Shown piece after piece: positions 6,536 to 16,491 of a stretch of 64,000 bases of DNA. The translations under genes were made by a program, and so were the position numbers. This DNA comes from an uncultured Alphaproteobacteria bacterium (lineage in GTDB: Bacteria; Pseudomonadota; Alphaproteobacteria; RF32; CAG-239). Every line of letters begins with the position of its first letter. Within the stretch, counting starts at the first letter, position 1. The stretch covers positions 40,735-104,734 of the forward strand of contig CALXUM010000005.1 in NCBI GenBank assembly GCA_944391685.1. The letters are read 5' to 3'. The notes beneath the pieces were generated by a model. The model did not search any database and was not told the origin of the DNA. It saw only the letters and a list, made by a program, of their open reading frames with translations.

Positions 6536-7930
6536 GTGTTTGAGACGCTGACGGACAAATTGAGTGCTGTTTTTAATAAAATCACTTCACGCGGGGTGCT
6601 TAGTGAAGATGATATAAACAACACCATGCGTGAAATCCGCATTGCTTTATTGGAAGCGGATGTCTCTTTGCCTGTGGTAAAAGATTTTATTGCCAAGGTT
6701 AAGGAACAAGCTTTAGGTGAGAAGGTTGTCCGTTCAATTCAACCTGGTCAGATGGTTGTAAAAATTGTCCATGATGAGTTGGTAAAGCTTTTGGAATCAG
6801 GTAACGGAGAGCTTAATTTGCAGTCTGTTCCTCCCGTTTGCATCTTAATGGTAGGATTACAGGGTTCAGGTAAAACAACTTCTTCAGCTAAAATAGCCCG
6901 TCGTTTGAGCCAAAGGAATAAAAAGAAGGTTTTGCTGGCATCGTTGGATGTCTATCGTCCGGCCGCACAAGAACAATTGGCACAGTTGGCCTCACAGGTA
7001 GGAGTTGCCAGTTTGCCGATTATAAAGGGAGAAAAACCGGCAGCAATTACCAAAAGAGCTTTGGATTATGCCAAAAAAGGCGGTTTTGATGTTATTATAT
7101 TAGATACGGCAGGACGTCAACAGATCAACCAAGAACTTATGGATGAAGTTGTTGAGATTAAAAAGCTTTCTAACCCGACTGAGGTTTTGCTGGTTGCCGA
7201 TGCCATGATTGGGCAAGAAGCATGCAATGTTGCCAAGGAGTTTAACGATCAGGTTGGCATTACAGGTTTAGTTTTGACCAGAATAGACGGTTCCAGCCGT
7301 GCCGGTGCAGCTTTGTCAATGAAAATGGTTGCCGGCGTTCCGATAAAATTTTTAGGCACCGGTGAAAAGACCGATGAAATAGAAGAGTTCCATGCTGACC
7401 GTTTGGCCGGCAGGATTTTAGGGCAGGGCGACGTTGTGTCTTTGGTTGAAAGAGCCATTGAAAACGTTGACCGCGAAGAAACCGAGAAAATGGCCGCCAA
7501 GATGATGAAAGGCCGTTTTGACTTGACTGATATGCTAACCCAGTTAAGACAGGTTCAAAAATTGGGCTCACTCGGGGGAATTATATCAATGATACCCGGT
7601 TTGTCCAAATTTAAGAGTCAGATTGAAGCTGCCGGAGTCGGCGACAATCTGATAAAAAAACAAGAGGCGATAATTCTTTCCATGACCACAGAGGAAAGGA
7701 AAAATCCCGATATTATCAAAGCATCCCGCAAGAAAAGAATTGCGGCCGGCTCCGGAGTAGAAGTTCATGAGGTTAACAAATTGCTCAAATCGTATGAGCA
7801 AATGTCAACTATGATGAAAAGAATGGGCAAGATGGGCGGCCTTAAAGGTATGCCCAATCCTGCAATGTTAAAAAATTCTCCGTTAGGCGGAATGTTTGGC
7901 GGAGGAATGGGAAAATTCCCGTTTAAGTAA
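6536..7930 (+). CDS. ffh: Signal recognition particle GTPase Ffh
   Basis: The 464-residue protein binds SRP RNA and signal sequences of nascent membrane proteins. The N domain starts MFETLTDKLS, as in the family. The G domain has G1 GLQGSGKTT at residues 107-115, the DVYRPAAQEQL insertion box, DTAGR, and TRID in the nucleotide-specificity position. The Met-rich M domain ends in MGKFPFK. The start is GTG at 6536, because an in-frame TAA lies 21 bp upstream. The best ribosome-binding site is 32 nt away, displaced by a hairpin repeat. First gene of the rpsP-rimM-trmD-rplS operon. Confidence 0.96.
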   Translation: MFETLTDKLSAVFNKITSRGVLSEDDINNTMREIRIALLEADVSLPVVKDFIAKVKEQALGEKVVRSIQPGQMVVKIVHDELVKLLESGNGELNLQSVPPVCILMVGLQGSGKTTSSAKIARRLSQRNKKKVLLASLDVYRPAAQEQLAQLASQVGVASLPIIKGEKPAAITKRALDYAKKGGFDVIILDTAGRQQINQELMDEVVEIKKLSNPTEVLLVADAMIGQEACNVAKEFNDQVGITGLVLTRIDGSSRAGAALSMKMVAGVPIKFLGTGEKTDEIEEFHADRLAGRILGQGDVVSLVERAIENVDREETEKMAAKMMKGRFDLTDMLTQLRQVQKLGSLGGIISMIPGLSKFKSQIEAAGVGDNLIKKQEAIILSMTTEERKNPDIIKASRKKRIAAGSGVEVHEVNKLLKSYEQMSTMMKRMGKMGGLKGMPNPAMLKNSPLGGMFGGGMGKFPFK

Positions 7931-7950
7931 ACAAATTGAAAGGAAAATAA

Positions 7951-8367
7951 ATGTCAGTACGTATCAGACTGTCTCGTGGTGGTTCTAAAAAACGTCCGTT
8001 TTATCGTGTAGTTGCAGCAGATCAACGTGCACCTCGCGATGGTCGTTTCATTGAAAGATTGGGTTCATATAATCCGATGCTTCCTCAAGACCATGCAGAT
8101 CGTTTTACCATTAATGAAGAGCGTGTAAAATACTGGTTGTCAAAAGGTGCTCAACCAACAGAAAGATTGCAGAAAATGTTATCTGCACTTGGTTTGGTAT
8201 CAGCTCCTGCATTGCGTGAACAACCAAACAAATCTGCTCCTAAAGCTAAAGCTCAGGAAAGATTAAAGGAAAAAGAAGAAAAAGCCAAAGCCGCCGCTGA
8301 AGCTGCTGCTCAGGCTGCCGCTGCTCCTGCAGAAGAAGCTCCGGCTGAAGAAGCTTCTGCCGAATAA
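7951..8367 (+). CDS. rpsP: 30S ribosomal protein S16
   Basis: The first ~80 residues are typical S16 ([20 protein letters not shown], then [14 protein letters not shown]). The protein is 138 residues long, with an added C-terminal tail of Lys/Glu followed by Ala/Glu repeats, a common alphaproteobacterial extension. The start has AAAGGA upstream. It sits between ffh and rimM in the conserved translation operon. Confidence 0.97.
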   Translation: MSVRIRLSRGGSKKRPFYRVVAADQRAPRDGRFIERLGSYNPMLPQDHADRFTINEERVKYWLSKGAQPTERLQKMLSALGLVSAPALREQPNKSAPKAKAQERLKEKEEKAKAAAEAAAQAAAAPAEEAPAEEASAE

Positions 8368-8402
8368 GACAAATTATTAGTTGCCTTTAAGGATTTTGTA
8401 TT

Positions 8403-8933
8403 ATGACGGAAAGAAAAATTTGTTTGGGAGCTATTGTCGGGGTTCATGGTATCAAAGGAGAGGTAAAAGTAAAGAGCTTTACCTCTGATGAGAAAAACCT
8501 GACCAAATATGGCTGCTTGTCTGATAAAGACGGAAACAAGTTTTTCAACCTTAAAATAAACGGACACTCTAAAGAACTTCTCCGCGTTAAGATTGAAGGA
8601 GTTGACGACCGTAACCAAGCCGAAAGTTTAATCGGTACCGGGCTTTATATTGAACGCAGCCTGCTGCCAGAATTGGAAGAAGAAGAGTTTTATCATGCTG
8701 ATTTGATTGGTCTGAAAGCTCTTGACGCCAAAGGAACCGAGCTTGGAGTTGTCAATGCCTTATACAATTTTGGGGCAGGAGATTTGCTAGAGCTGAAAAT
8801 GGTAAACAACTCTTTAGAAATGTTGCCGTTTACAAAAGAATATGTTCCGGTCATTAATATAAAAGACGGTTTTATTATTGTTGAAATGGTGCACTACGCC
8901 GCTGAAGAAGAGGAGAAATCCATTGAAAGTTAA
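8403..8933 (+). CDS. rimM: Ribosome maturation factor RimM
   Basis: The 176-residue protein helps assemble the 30S head, binding near S19. The N-terminal RimM domain starts KICLGAIVGVHGIKGEVKVKSF, and the PRC-barrel domain includes EEEFYHADLIGLKALDAKG. Position between rpsP and trmD is canonical. Its last 11 bp overlap the trmD TTG start. Confidence 0.95.
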   Translation: MTERKICLGAIVGVHGIKGEVKVKSFTSDEKNLTKYGCLSDKDGNKFFNLKINGHSKELLRVKIEGVDDRNQAESLIGTGLYIERSLLPELEEEEFYHADLIGLKALDAKGTELGVVNALYNFGAGDLLELKMVNNSLEMLPFTKEYVPVINIKDGFIIVEMVHYAAEEEEKSIES

Positions 8934-9612
8934 GGTTCTGACAATTTTTCCGGAGCTTTTTCCGGGATTTTTGGGATATTCCTTAACCGGCAAAGCTCTT
9001 GCCGATGGCAAATGGTCTTTAGATGCGGTAAACATAAGAGATTTTGCTTTTGACAAGCATGGTTCTGTTGATGACACCCCCACAGGTGGCGGAGCCGGAA
9101 TGGTAATGCGTCCTGATGTTTTGGGTGCAGCGTTAAAAGAGCACTACCATGGCGGCAGGCTCATAAACATGAGCCCTCGCGGCAAAACATTGGACCAAAA
9201 ATTGGTTCATGAGCTGTCTCAAGAAAAGGAACTGACAATCATATGCAGTCGCTTTGAGGGGATAGATGAACGTGTGTTGGAAGCTTTTGGTGCAGAAGAT
9301 ATTTCCATAGGAGACTATATTCTGACCGGAGGCGAACAGGCTGCTCAAATCATGCTTGATGCCGTAATCAGGTTGTTACCTGGAGTTTTGGGTAATAGCT
9401 GTTCGGTAGATGAAGAAAGCTTTGAGAATAATCTTTTGGAATATCCGCAATATACCAAGCCGGCGGTTTGGGAAGGTAGAGAGACGCCGGAAGTATTATT
9501 GAGTGGGCATCATAAAAACATTGCCGACTGGAGATTGCAGGAGGCGCAAAAGGCAACCAAGGCCAGACGGCCTGATTTGTGGAAAAAATATCTTGATTCT
9601 AAAAAGAATTAG
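8923..9612 (+). CDS. trmD: tRNA (guanine-37-N1)-methyltransferase
   Basis: TrmD methylates G37 next to the anticodon using SAM and prevents frameshifting. I place the start at TTG 8923, where the protein begins KVKVLTIFPELFPG as the family does and GAGGAG lies 8 nt upstream; the longer frame from 8878 adds an unrelated N-terminus. This gives 229 residues. The trefoil-knot SAM motif is SIGDYILTGGE, with SRFEGIDERV and PPVWEGRExPEVLLSGHH-type sequence (here KPAVWEGRETPEVLLSGHH) following. It overlaps rimM by 11 bp. Confidence 0.94.
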   Translation: MKVKVLTIFPELFPGFLGYSLTGKALADGKWSLDAVNIRDFAFDKHGSVDDTPTGGGAGMVMRPDVLGAALKEHYHGGRLINMSPRGKTLDQKLVHELSQEKELTIICSRFEGIDERVLEAFGAEDISIGDYILTGGEQAAQIMLDAVIRLLPGVLGNSCSVDEESFENNLLEYPQYTKPAVWEGRETPEVLLSGHHKNIADWRLQEAQKATKARRPDLWKKYLDSKKN

Positions 9613-9652
9613 GTGTAAAAGCTAACAAAATACTTATAAAAGGGTAAAAGTG

Positions 9653-10057
9653 ATGAACATTATAGAAAATATAGAAAAAGAGCAGATGGCAAAGCTCATG
9701 GAAGGTAAAGACATTCCGAACTTCAAGCCAGGCGATACTTTGAAGGTTCACACCAAGGTAAAAGAAGGTGACCGCGAACGTATCCAGGTTTATGAAGGTG
9801 TTTGCATTGCCCGCAAAAATGACGGTTTAAACTCTTCTTTCACGGTTAGAAAAATTTCTTTCGGTGAGGGTGTTGAGCGTGTATTCCCGCTTTATTCTCC
9901 CAATGTAGCCAAGATTGAAGTTGCCCGTATCGGTAAAATTCGTCGTGCTAAATTGTATTTCTTGCGTGCATTGCGCGGACGTTCTGCTCGTATTGCTGAT
10001 GACTTGAGCGCTGCAGCTAAAGCTCGTGAAGAAGCTGCTTCTCAAGAAAGCGAATAA
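9653..10057 (+). CDS. rplS: 50S ribosomal protein L19
   Basis: The 134-residue protein sits at the 30S-50S interface. The family sequence [20 protein letters not shown] and [20 protein letters not shown] is clear, and the C-terminus carries a short Ala/Glu extension. ATG 9653 is preferred over the adjacent GTG 9650. A strong terminator follows, closing the ffh operon. Confidence 0.97.
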   Translation: MNIIENIEKEQMAKLMEGKDIPNFKPGDTLKVHTKVKEGDRERIQVYEGVCIARKNDGLNSSFTVRKISFGEGVERVFPLYSPNVAKIEVARIGKIRRAKLYFLRALRGRSARIADDLSAAAKAREEAASQESE

Positions 10058-10075
10058 GCTTTAACATAAGAAAAT

Positions 10076-10107
10076 AAAAACCCCGCCTTAATTAAAGCGG
10101 GGTTTTT
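10076..10107. terminator. Bidirectional terminator between rplS and hisS
   Basis: CCCCGC/GCGGGG with flanking AAAAA and TTTTT lies between convergent genes and can stop both transcripts. Confidence 0.92.
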
Positions 10108-10119
10108 ATTATAACTTTT

Positions 10120-11424
10120 TTATTTCTTTATCTCTTGAATTAAGTCATTAAGGTTAAGCGTTTTTTGCTCTCCAGATAGCATATTTTTCAGTGTATAGGT
10201 ACTGTTGGCAACTTCATCTTCACCTATAATTACCAAATAAGGAACTTTTATTTTATTGGCATATTCCATTTTCTTTTTAAATTTACAATCACGCAGCATA
10301 ACATCAGCGGCAATATCGCTTTGGCGTAATTTTCCGGAAAGAGTTATAGCTTTATCGGCAAAATCAGGATTTTGAGTAATGATCAAAACCTTAATTGGCG
10401 TTGGCCCTGCAATTTTCAAAAGATTATTAGCCCTCAATTGATCAAATAAACGAGTCAAACCGATTGAAATACCTACACCGGGAAATTTCTTATCCATGAA
10501 CACACTTGAAAGGTTATCATAACGTCCACCGGAGCAAACCGAACCAAACTGAGGATATTCATCAAAAAATGTTTCATAAACCGTACCGGTGTAATAATCA
10601 AGTCCGCGAGTAATGCTTAAGTCAATCTGTATATTTTGCGGATTAATCCCTAAATTAATTGCTTGAGCAATAACGATTTTAATTTCACTTAGTCCGTTTT
10701 GATAATTTCCATTTTGAATTTTAAAATCTTCAAGTTTTGCTATAATTTCATCGTTTGAGCCTTTGATTTTTATAAATTCTAGCAACTTTTTGTTTTTGTC
10801 TTCAGGTAATCCCAAATCAGCCAACTCAGCTAAAAAGGCCTCTTCTGGTATCTTTTTAATCTTGTCAACCAAACGCAAAACATCAACTGTTTTATCGGCA
10901 ATATCCAAACTTTCCAAAAATCCGGAAAGCAGTTTGCGGTTGTTCAAATAAATTTTGAATGCCGGTAACTCAAGTTTATTAAATACAGTGTAAATAACCG
11001 CCAAAACTTCAGCATCATAAACAATGTTAAGCTCATCACGATCAATAATATCAATATCGCACTGATAAAACTCACGAAAACGTCCCTTTTGCGGACGCTC
11101 ACCACGATAAACCTTGCCGATTTGATAGCGTTTGAACGGAAAAGTCAGATTGTTATTGTAAAGAGCGACATATTTTGCCAAAGGTACGGTTAAATCAAAA
11201 CGCATGGCCAAATTGGTATCGCCTTTTTTGAATTCATAAATTTGTTTTTCGGTATCACCGCCTGATTTGGATAGTAAGACTTCAGCAAGTTCCAAAACTG
11301 GGGTGTCTAATGGAGCAAAACCAAACAACTCATAAGTATGAGCAATGACAGCCTTCATCTTTTCCATCACAATTTGCTCTTCGGGCAAAAGTTCCATAAA
11401 GCCTTGTAGTGTACGTGCCGTCAT
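10120..11424 (-). CDS. hisS: Histidyl-tRNA synthetase
   Basis: The 434-residue class II synthetase charges tRNA-His. Motif 2 lies around RYQIGKVYRGERPQKGRFREF. The histidine-specific signature ITRGLDYYTGTVYE and GGRYDNLSS follow, and motif 3 is GVGISIGLTRL. The C-terminal anticodon-binding domain (VLIITQNPDFADKAI onward) is present. It is convergent with rplS and shares its terminator. Confidence 0.96.
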   Translation of the reverse strand: MTARTLQGFMELLPEEQIVMEKMKAVIAHTYELFGFAPLDTPVLELAEVLLSKSGGDTEKQIYEFKKGDTNLAMRFDLTVPLAKYVALYNNNLTFPFKRYQIGKVYRGERPQKGRFREFYQCDIDIIDRDELNIVYDAEVLAVIYTVFNKLELPAFKIYLNNRKLLSGFLESLDIADKTVDVLRLVDKIKKIPEEAFLAELADLGLPEDKNKKLLEFIKIKGSNDEIIAKLEDFKIQNGNYQNGLSEIKIVIAQAINLGINPQNIQIDLSITRGLDYYTGTVYETFFDEYPQFGSVCSGGRYDNLSSVFMDKKFPGVGISIGLTRLFDQLRANNLLKIAGPTPIKVLIITQNPDFADKAITLSGKLRQSDIAADVMLRDCKFKKKMEYANKIKVPYLVIIGEDEVANSTYTLKNMLSGEQKTLNLNDLIQEIKK

Positions 11425-11607
11425 TTTTTCATCCTTAAAATTAAAATATTAAAAAACCGGCTTTTAATTAAGCCCAAAAAGCTTGTTTTGTCAAGGTTAA
11501 AGGCAATACAAAAAAAATATCCCCTTGAGGTAGAAGATACTTGTATTTTTTTTAATAAAAATGCTATTATCTTTTTCAAGTGATTAAGATTGCATAAAGG
11601 AATAAAA

Positions 11608-12606
11608 ATGAAAAAAATTGCAGTAATTGGTGTTGAAGAAGGTCTTGGTCGTGAAGTCCTCAATCTATTGGCCGAACAAGGTGTTAAAGCAAAAGATGTT
11701 GCAGCATTGGAACCGCGTTCTGCTTTAGGAAACATGGTCTCCTTTGGTGAAGATGAAGATATTGATGTTTTAAGTCTTGAAGGGTTTGATTTTAAAACAG
11801 TTAAGGCTGCGGTTTTTGCAGTTTCTAAAGATGTTGCCAAAAAGTACATTTCATCAGCCATCACTGCCGGGATTAAGATTGTTGATTGCTCTTCTTTTTT
11901 ACAAGGAGAACCTGATGTACCGATGATTGTATGCGGAATTAACGATAATGAAATTACCAAAGCTAAGCGAGGAATAATATCTGTTCCTTCGGCAGACGTA
12001 ACTCAAATGTTAATTCCTTTGCAAAAATTACATAAAGAGTATCAGATTAAAAGATTAGTTGTTTCAACTTATACATCAACATCTTCCTATGGGCATGCCG
12101 CCATGGATGAGCTGTTCAATCAAACTCGTCGTATTTTTATGAATGATACGTTAGCTGACGATAAAGCTATTTTTCATAAACAAATCGCCTTTAACGTTAT
12201 TCCTCACATAGGAGATTTTATTGGTGAAGAAACTTTATTTGAATGGGAGTTTAATGCTCAAAGCAAGCAGGTATTAGGTCCCCAAGTTAAAGTTCATGCC
12301 AATTGTGCTGTTATTCCGGCATTTATTGGTTCTGCTCAATATATTAATGTCGAGTTTGCCAAGGAAGTTGAGGTTGATAAGGCTCGTGAACTTATAAAAA
12401 AGGTCAAAGGAGTAGTCGTTTTTGACAAACAAACTGATGGCGGCTATGTAACCCTTAACGATGTCCAAGGTGAAAATGATGTATATATCAGTCGTTTACG
12501 TCAAGATAACAGCGTAGATAACGGCATCAGCTTTTGGTGTGTTGCTGATAATATGCGTGTTGCTGCCGGAAATATTTTATCTGCAATAAAATTGTTTGAA
12601 AAATAA
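11608..12606 (+). CDS. ASADH-family protein lacking the catalytic residues (Usg-like)
   Basis: The 332-residue protein is a full-length relative of aspartate-semialdehyde dehydrogenase (N-terminal Rossmann fold, then STYTSTSSYG, AFNVIPHIGDF, YINVEF). ATG 11608 has AAGGA upstream. The catalytic Cys of the usual NPNCST motif is Ala (VPSADVTQM). The Gln of STYQ is Thr. The substrate Arg and catalytic His of RxPV..HSE are replaced (CAVIPAFIGSAQ). The phosphate-binding Arg of SxFR is Gln. It should not make aspartate semialdehyde. Similar catalytically altered paralogues are known as Usg in enterobacteria, with no settled role. Confidence 0.85.
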   Translation: MKKIAVIGVEEGLGREVLNLLAEQGVKAKDVAALEPRSALGNMVSFGEDEDIDVLSLEGFDFKTVKAAVFAVSKDVAKKYISSAITAGIKIVDCSSFLQGEPDVPMIVCGINDNEITKAKRGIISVPSADVTQMLIPLQKLHKEYQIKRLVVSTYTSTSSYGHAAMDELFNQTRRIFMNDTLADDKAIFHKQIAFNVIPHIGDFIGEETLFEWEFNAQSKQVLGPQVKVHANCAVIPAFIGSAQYINVEFAKEVEVDKARELIKKVKGVVVFDKQTDGGYVTLNDVQGENDVYISRLRQDNSVDNGISFWCVADNMRVAAGNILSAIKLFEK

Positions 12607-12629
12607 GTCATAATTTTTAGGAAATAAAG

Positions 12630-15080
12630 ATGAAAAAATTTGGGCTTTTATTTATTGTTTTTAATCTCTTTTTTATGGCTTTTATATCTATTGCCAATGC
12701 AAAAGATGCACAATCAGTTAATGTTATTGCGTCTGATCTAAGTTATACAGAAGTAAGCAACTCTCTCAAAGATATGGAAACCAAAATAAAGGCAGAAAAA
12801 GTTTCGGCAGCCGATTTAACGACATATGTCGACTATATAAACGATATTCGATCACGTCTTATGACAAGTAAAAAAAATATTGAAAATGACATAAAATTTG
12901 TTGAAAAAAGGATTGAAGCTTTAGGAGCCGCACCGGCAGATGGCAATGAGGTAGGAATAATTGCTCAAAAGAGAAAGGAATTTAATCAAGAGTTGGCCAA
13001 CGAAAAAGCCCGTATTTCTGAAGCAGATATTTTGCTTACCAAACTTGATGAAATAGACTTAATGATTTTTAATATCAGGAACCAAGAGCTTTGGGGCAAT
13101 TTATTGGTAGGAGGAGAGCCATTAGTATATCCGGTTCATTTTCTGCATTCTACAAAGCTTTTTTTAGGAATGGTTATCGACATTGTCGAATCACCTTATC
13201 AATGGTATGAAAAGCTTACACCGGAACAAAAAAATACCGTTCATAAAAAATTGATTCCCATTTTCTTTATTGTTGCTTTTATATCTTGGGTTGGTTGGTT
13301 CTTAAGAAAATTTATTATTCGTCGTCTTGGCTACCGTGCAGATGTTGAACATCCTCGCTTTGGTAGCAAAATCTTAGCAGCAATAGCTGTTTGGGTTGCT
13401 TATGGGGTAATTCCTACATTAATAATCGGATTTTTTATTGCCTGGATAATGAGTGGTAAAATTCTTACATCTGGATTCTTTGGTTTAGCCTTAAATAGCT
13501 TTTTGTTTTATTCTCTATATGTTATTATGGGCAGAGCCATTTGCCGAGTTATATTAACTCCTTATAATGAAAAATGGCGTCTGATAAACATATCGACCGA
13601 AAAGGCCAAAAGGGTCACAAAGGCTCTGTATGTATTTGTATTCTTAACAGGTATTTTATCTTATTTTATTCATATAGTAAAAGTTCATAACTATCCGATA
13701 GAACTTATGACTTATTTGGTTGCCATATCATCGGTAGTTAAAACTTTTTGTATTGTTTGGATTATCCACCGCTTTTTCTGGGATGGAGATTCTGATACAG
13801 ATGATGAAGAAGATGATGAAGAAAACGAAGAGGATGCTGATAATAATGATGATAACCTCGTTTTTCAGGTTAATTTCTTCACATTCTTATATGCTCTTAT
13901 AATTTTAAGTATGGCCGTATTCGGTTATCCATATTTGGCAAGCTTTATTACTACCAGAATCATCTTTTCAGTATTGTTAGTTGGAATATTCATAGGTTTT
14001 CGTAAAATAATTTATGAAGCATTACATCGGTTAATGGTCTTGCGTTTTTGGGTTAAGACTTTCCGTATGCGTCGTAGGATGATTCGCAAAATAGATTTCT
14101 GGCTTGGTATAATAATAGATCCTCTTCTTGTATTAGGTGGAATATTTTTCCTTTTGGCCTTATGGGGAATGCCGGCTGATATATTAAGGGGTATTGTCTA
14201 CAAACTTTTTACAGGGTTTACCGTAGGGGGGATTCGGGTATCTTTAATCTCAATTATCCTTGGAATAGCCGTATTTTTTATTGCCATAGCAATTGTTAGA
14301 ATTTTACGCAACCGAATAGAGAATAATATTCTTGCTCGTATGGAAATAGATGAGGGAACCAGACATTCCTTAGCTGCCGGTTTTTCATTTTTGGGTTATG
14401 TAGCTTCAGCCCTGCTGGCAATAGCGATTATGGGTGGAAACTTAAACAACGTTGCCTTGGTAGCCGGTGCTCTTTCCGTTGGTATCGGTCTTGGTTTACA
14501 AAACATAGTTAATAACTTTGTTTCCGGTATAATTTTATTATTTGAACGTCCGGTCAAGGTTGGTGACTGGGTTGTCATAAATGGTGAAGAAGGAAAAATT
14601 AAACAAATTAATATCCGTGCAACCGAGGTTGAAACTTTTAATCGAGCCAGCGTTATTATTCCCAATGCAACGTTACTCTCTACCTCGGTTACCAATTTAA
14701 CTCACGGCAATAATTGGATGCGTTTTAAGGTTGCGGTTGGTGTGGCATATGGTTCAGATGTTGAAAAAGTAAAACAAATCTTATTGGAAGTTGCCGCTAA
14801 CAATAAAAAAGTATTAAAAAAGCCGGAGCCTTATGTCTTGTTCCAGGATTTTGGAGCCAGTAGTTTAAATTTTGAACTTCGTGGTTATTCAAGCGATATC
14901 TGGAGCGGTTGGACCATTCCCAGTGATTTGCGTTTTGAAATCAACAGACGCTTTATAGAGGAAGGGATTGAGATTCCGTTTAATCAATTGGTTGTTCATA
15001 CCGGGAGTGAAGTGTCAGACGCTACGGAAAATCAATTTTATGCAGCCAAGAAAAAAGAGAAAAAAGATGCTGATAAGTGA
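12630..15080 (+). CDS. Large MscS-family mechanosensitive channel
   Basis: The 816-residue inner-membrane protein has a signal peptide (cleavage near ANA-K), a periplasmic helical N-terminal domain and about ten membrane segments. The conserved MscS core is at roughly residues 590-800, where VAGALSVGIGLGLQNIVNNF is the pore helix and FERPVKVGDWV starts the beta domain. An acidic loop (DTDDEEDDEENEEDADNN) falls near residue 395. Such long forms resemble MscK or YbdG-like channels that release solutes on osmotic downshock. It starts 23 bp after the ASADH-like gene and overlaps murD by 14 bp. Confidence 0.9.
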   Translation: MKKFGLLFIVFNLFFMAFISIANAKDAQSVNVIASDLSYTEVSNSLKDMETKIKAEKVSAADLTTYVDYINDIRSRLMTSKKNIENDIKFVEKRIEALGAAPADGNEVGIIAQKRKEFNQELANEKARISEADILLTKLDEIDLMIFNIRNQELWGNLLVGGEPLVYPVHFLHSTKLFLGMVIDIVESPYQWYEKLTPEQKNTVHKKLIPIFFIVAFISWVGWFLRKFIIRRLGYRADVEHPRFGSKILAAIAVWVAYGVIPTLIIGFFIAWIMSGKILTSGFFGLALNSFLFYSLYVIMGRAICRVILTPYNEKWRLINISTEKAKRVTKALYVFVFLTGILSYFIHIVKVHNYPIELMTYLVAISSVVKTFCIVWIIHRFFWDGDSDTDDEEDDEENEEDADNNDDNLVFQVNFFTFLYALIILSMAVFGYPYLASFITTRIIFSVLLVGIFIGFRKIIYEALHRLMVLRFWVKTFRMRRRMIRKIDFWLGIIIDPLLVLGGIFFLLALWGMPADILRGIVYKLFTGFTVGGIRVSLISIILGIAVFFIAIAIVRILRNRIENNILARMEIDEGTRHSLAAGFSFLGYVASALLAIAIMGGNLNNVALVAGALSVGIGLGLQNIVNNFVSGIILLFERPVKVGDWVVINGEEGKIKQINIRATEVETFNRASVIIPNATLLSTSVTNLTHGNNWMRFKVAVGVAYGSDVEKVKQILLEVAANNKKVLKKPEPYVLFQDFGASSLNFELRGYSSDIWSGWTIPSDLRFEINRRFIEEGIEIPFNQLVVHTGSEVSDATENQFYAAKKKEKKDADK

Positions 15081-16380
15081 TCTAAAAGATCAAAAGATAT
15101 TAATTTGGGGCATGGGCAGCGAGGGAAAGTCTGTTTATGATTATCTTGCCCGTCACCAAGTTTCCTCATTTATCGAAACTTATAACGATGATGAAGGGGA
15201 ATTAGGCCTAAACAAAGTCTGGAATTGTGATGTAATTATTCGCTCTCCCGGTGTCAGCATTTATAAGCAAGAAATAATAAAAGCTAAAGAAAAGGGGATT
15301 AAAATAACCTCATCTTCGGATTTGTTTTTGAATGAAATGCAAAAAAATCACCCCAAAACCAAGGTGATTGGCATCACAGGTTCCAAGGGCAAAAGCACCA
15401 GCGTCAGCATGTTGTTCCATATGCTAAAAGAATTGGGTCTTAACGTTGCTTTAGGCGGCAACATCGGCAAGCCTTTAATTGAACTAATAGACGGCGAATA
15501 TGATTATGTGGTTGGAGAGTTTTCAAGTTATCAGGCCAGTGATTTAACCGCATCGCCCAATATTGTAATGTTTACCAATTTGTTTTCGGTTCACACAGAT
15601 TGGCACGGCGGGCATGAAAACTATTGCCGAGATAAGGTGCATTTAGCCGCCAATCAAAAAAAAGGTGATGTTTGCATTGTCAATCGTAACAACCAGCAAC
15701 TTATAAAATATTGCCGCAATTTGCAGAGGGTAGTTTATTATGGCGGTTCTGATGAGTTTCATGCCGAAGGTAAAGATTTGTTTTATCGGCAAGAAAAGCT
15801 CATAAGCCTTGATGAGCTAAAATTAAGCGGCAACCATAATATGGACAATTTGGCCGGCGTTATGAGTATCATAAAAGAGCTCGGCCTAGATTTTAGAAAA
15901 GCAGTCGGTTACTTAAAAACATTTGAGCCTTTGCCGCACCGCTTGCAAAAGGTAGGCACGATTAACGGTGTGCTTTTTATTAATGACAGCATCTCCACCG
16001 CACCTGAGGCTGCAATCGGAGCCATGCAAAGCTTTGATGAAAATATTGTTATTATCTCAGGCGGTATCGAAAATAAACAAGACTATACCGACTATGCTCG
16101 CTTTATTCAGGCCAATCCTAAAGTCAAGGCTGCGATAACATTGTTTCAGTGTGGTCCGCAAATTGCCGATTCTATAAAAAAATATGTCAGCCGCAAAGAT
16201 TTCAGGCTCATTGAGAGCAATGATTTAGCCCAAGGCGTAAAACAAGCTTACGATATATTAATAGAAGAGGGCGGTGGCTTGGTATTATTTTCTCCCACGG
16301 CTCCAAGCTTTGGTTATTATAAAAACTTCATGGAAAGAGGCGAACATTTCATCAGCATCGTAAAAACACTTGCCAAATAA
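15067..16380 (+). CDS. murD: UDP-N-acetylmuramoylalanine-D-glutamate ligase
   Basis: MurD adds D-Glu to UDP-MurNAc-L-Ala in peptidoglycan synthesis. I choose ATG 15067, giving 437 residues and an N-terminus (LISDLKDQKILIWGMGSEGKS) at the right distance; the longer frame only reads MscS sequence out of phase. The ATP loop is GITGSKGKSTSVSM, and NHNMDNLAGV, LPHRLQKV and INDSISTAPEA are the later Mur motifs. The start lies inside the channel gene, so translation is probably coupled. Confidence 0.93.
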   Translation: MLISDLKDQKILIWGMGSEGKSVYDYLARHQVSSFIETYNDDEGELGLNKVWNCDVIIRSPGVSIYKQEIIKAKEKGIKITSSSDLFLNEMQKNHPKTKVIGITGSKGKSTSVSMLFHMLKELGLNVALGGNIGKPLIELIDGEYDYVVGEFSSYQASDLTASPNIVMFTNLFSVHTDWHGGHENYCRDKVHLAANQKKGDVCIVNRNNQQLIKYCRNLQRVVYYGGSDEFHAEGKDLFYRQEKLISLDELKLSGNHNMDNLAGVMSIIKELGLDFRKAVGYLKTFEPLPHRLQKVGTINGVLFINDSISTAPEAAIGAMQSFDENIVIISGGIENKQDYTDYARFIQANPKVKAAITLFQCGPQIADSIKKYVSRKDFRLIESNDLAQGVKQAYDILIEEGGGLVLFSPTAPSFGYYKNFMERGEHFISIVKTLAK

Positions 16381-16407
16381 ATTTTGCTGTTGTAAAAGAA
16401 AAGCCAT

Positions 16408-16483
<76 letters not shown>

Positions 16484-16491
16484 TTTTTTAA

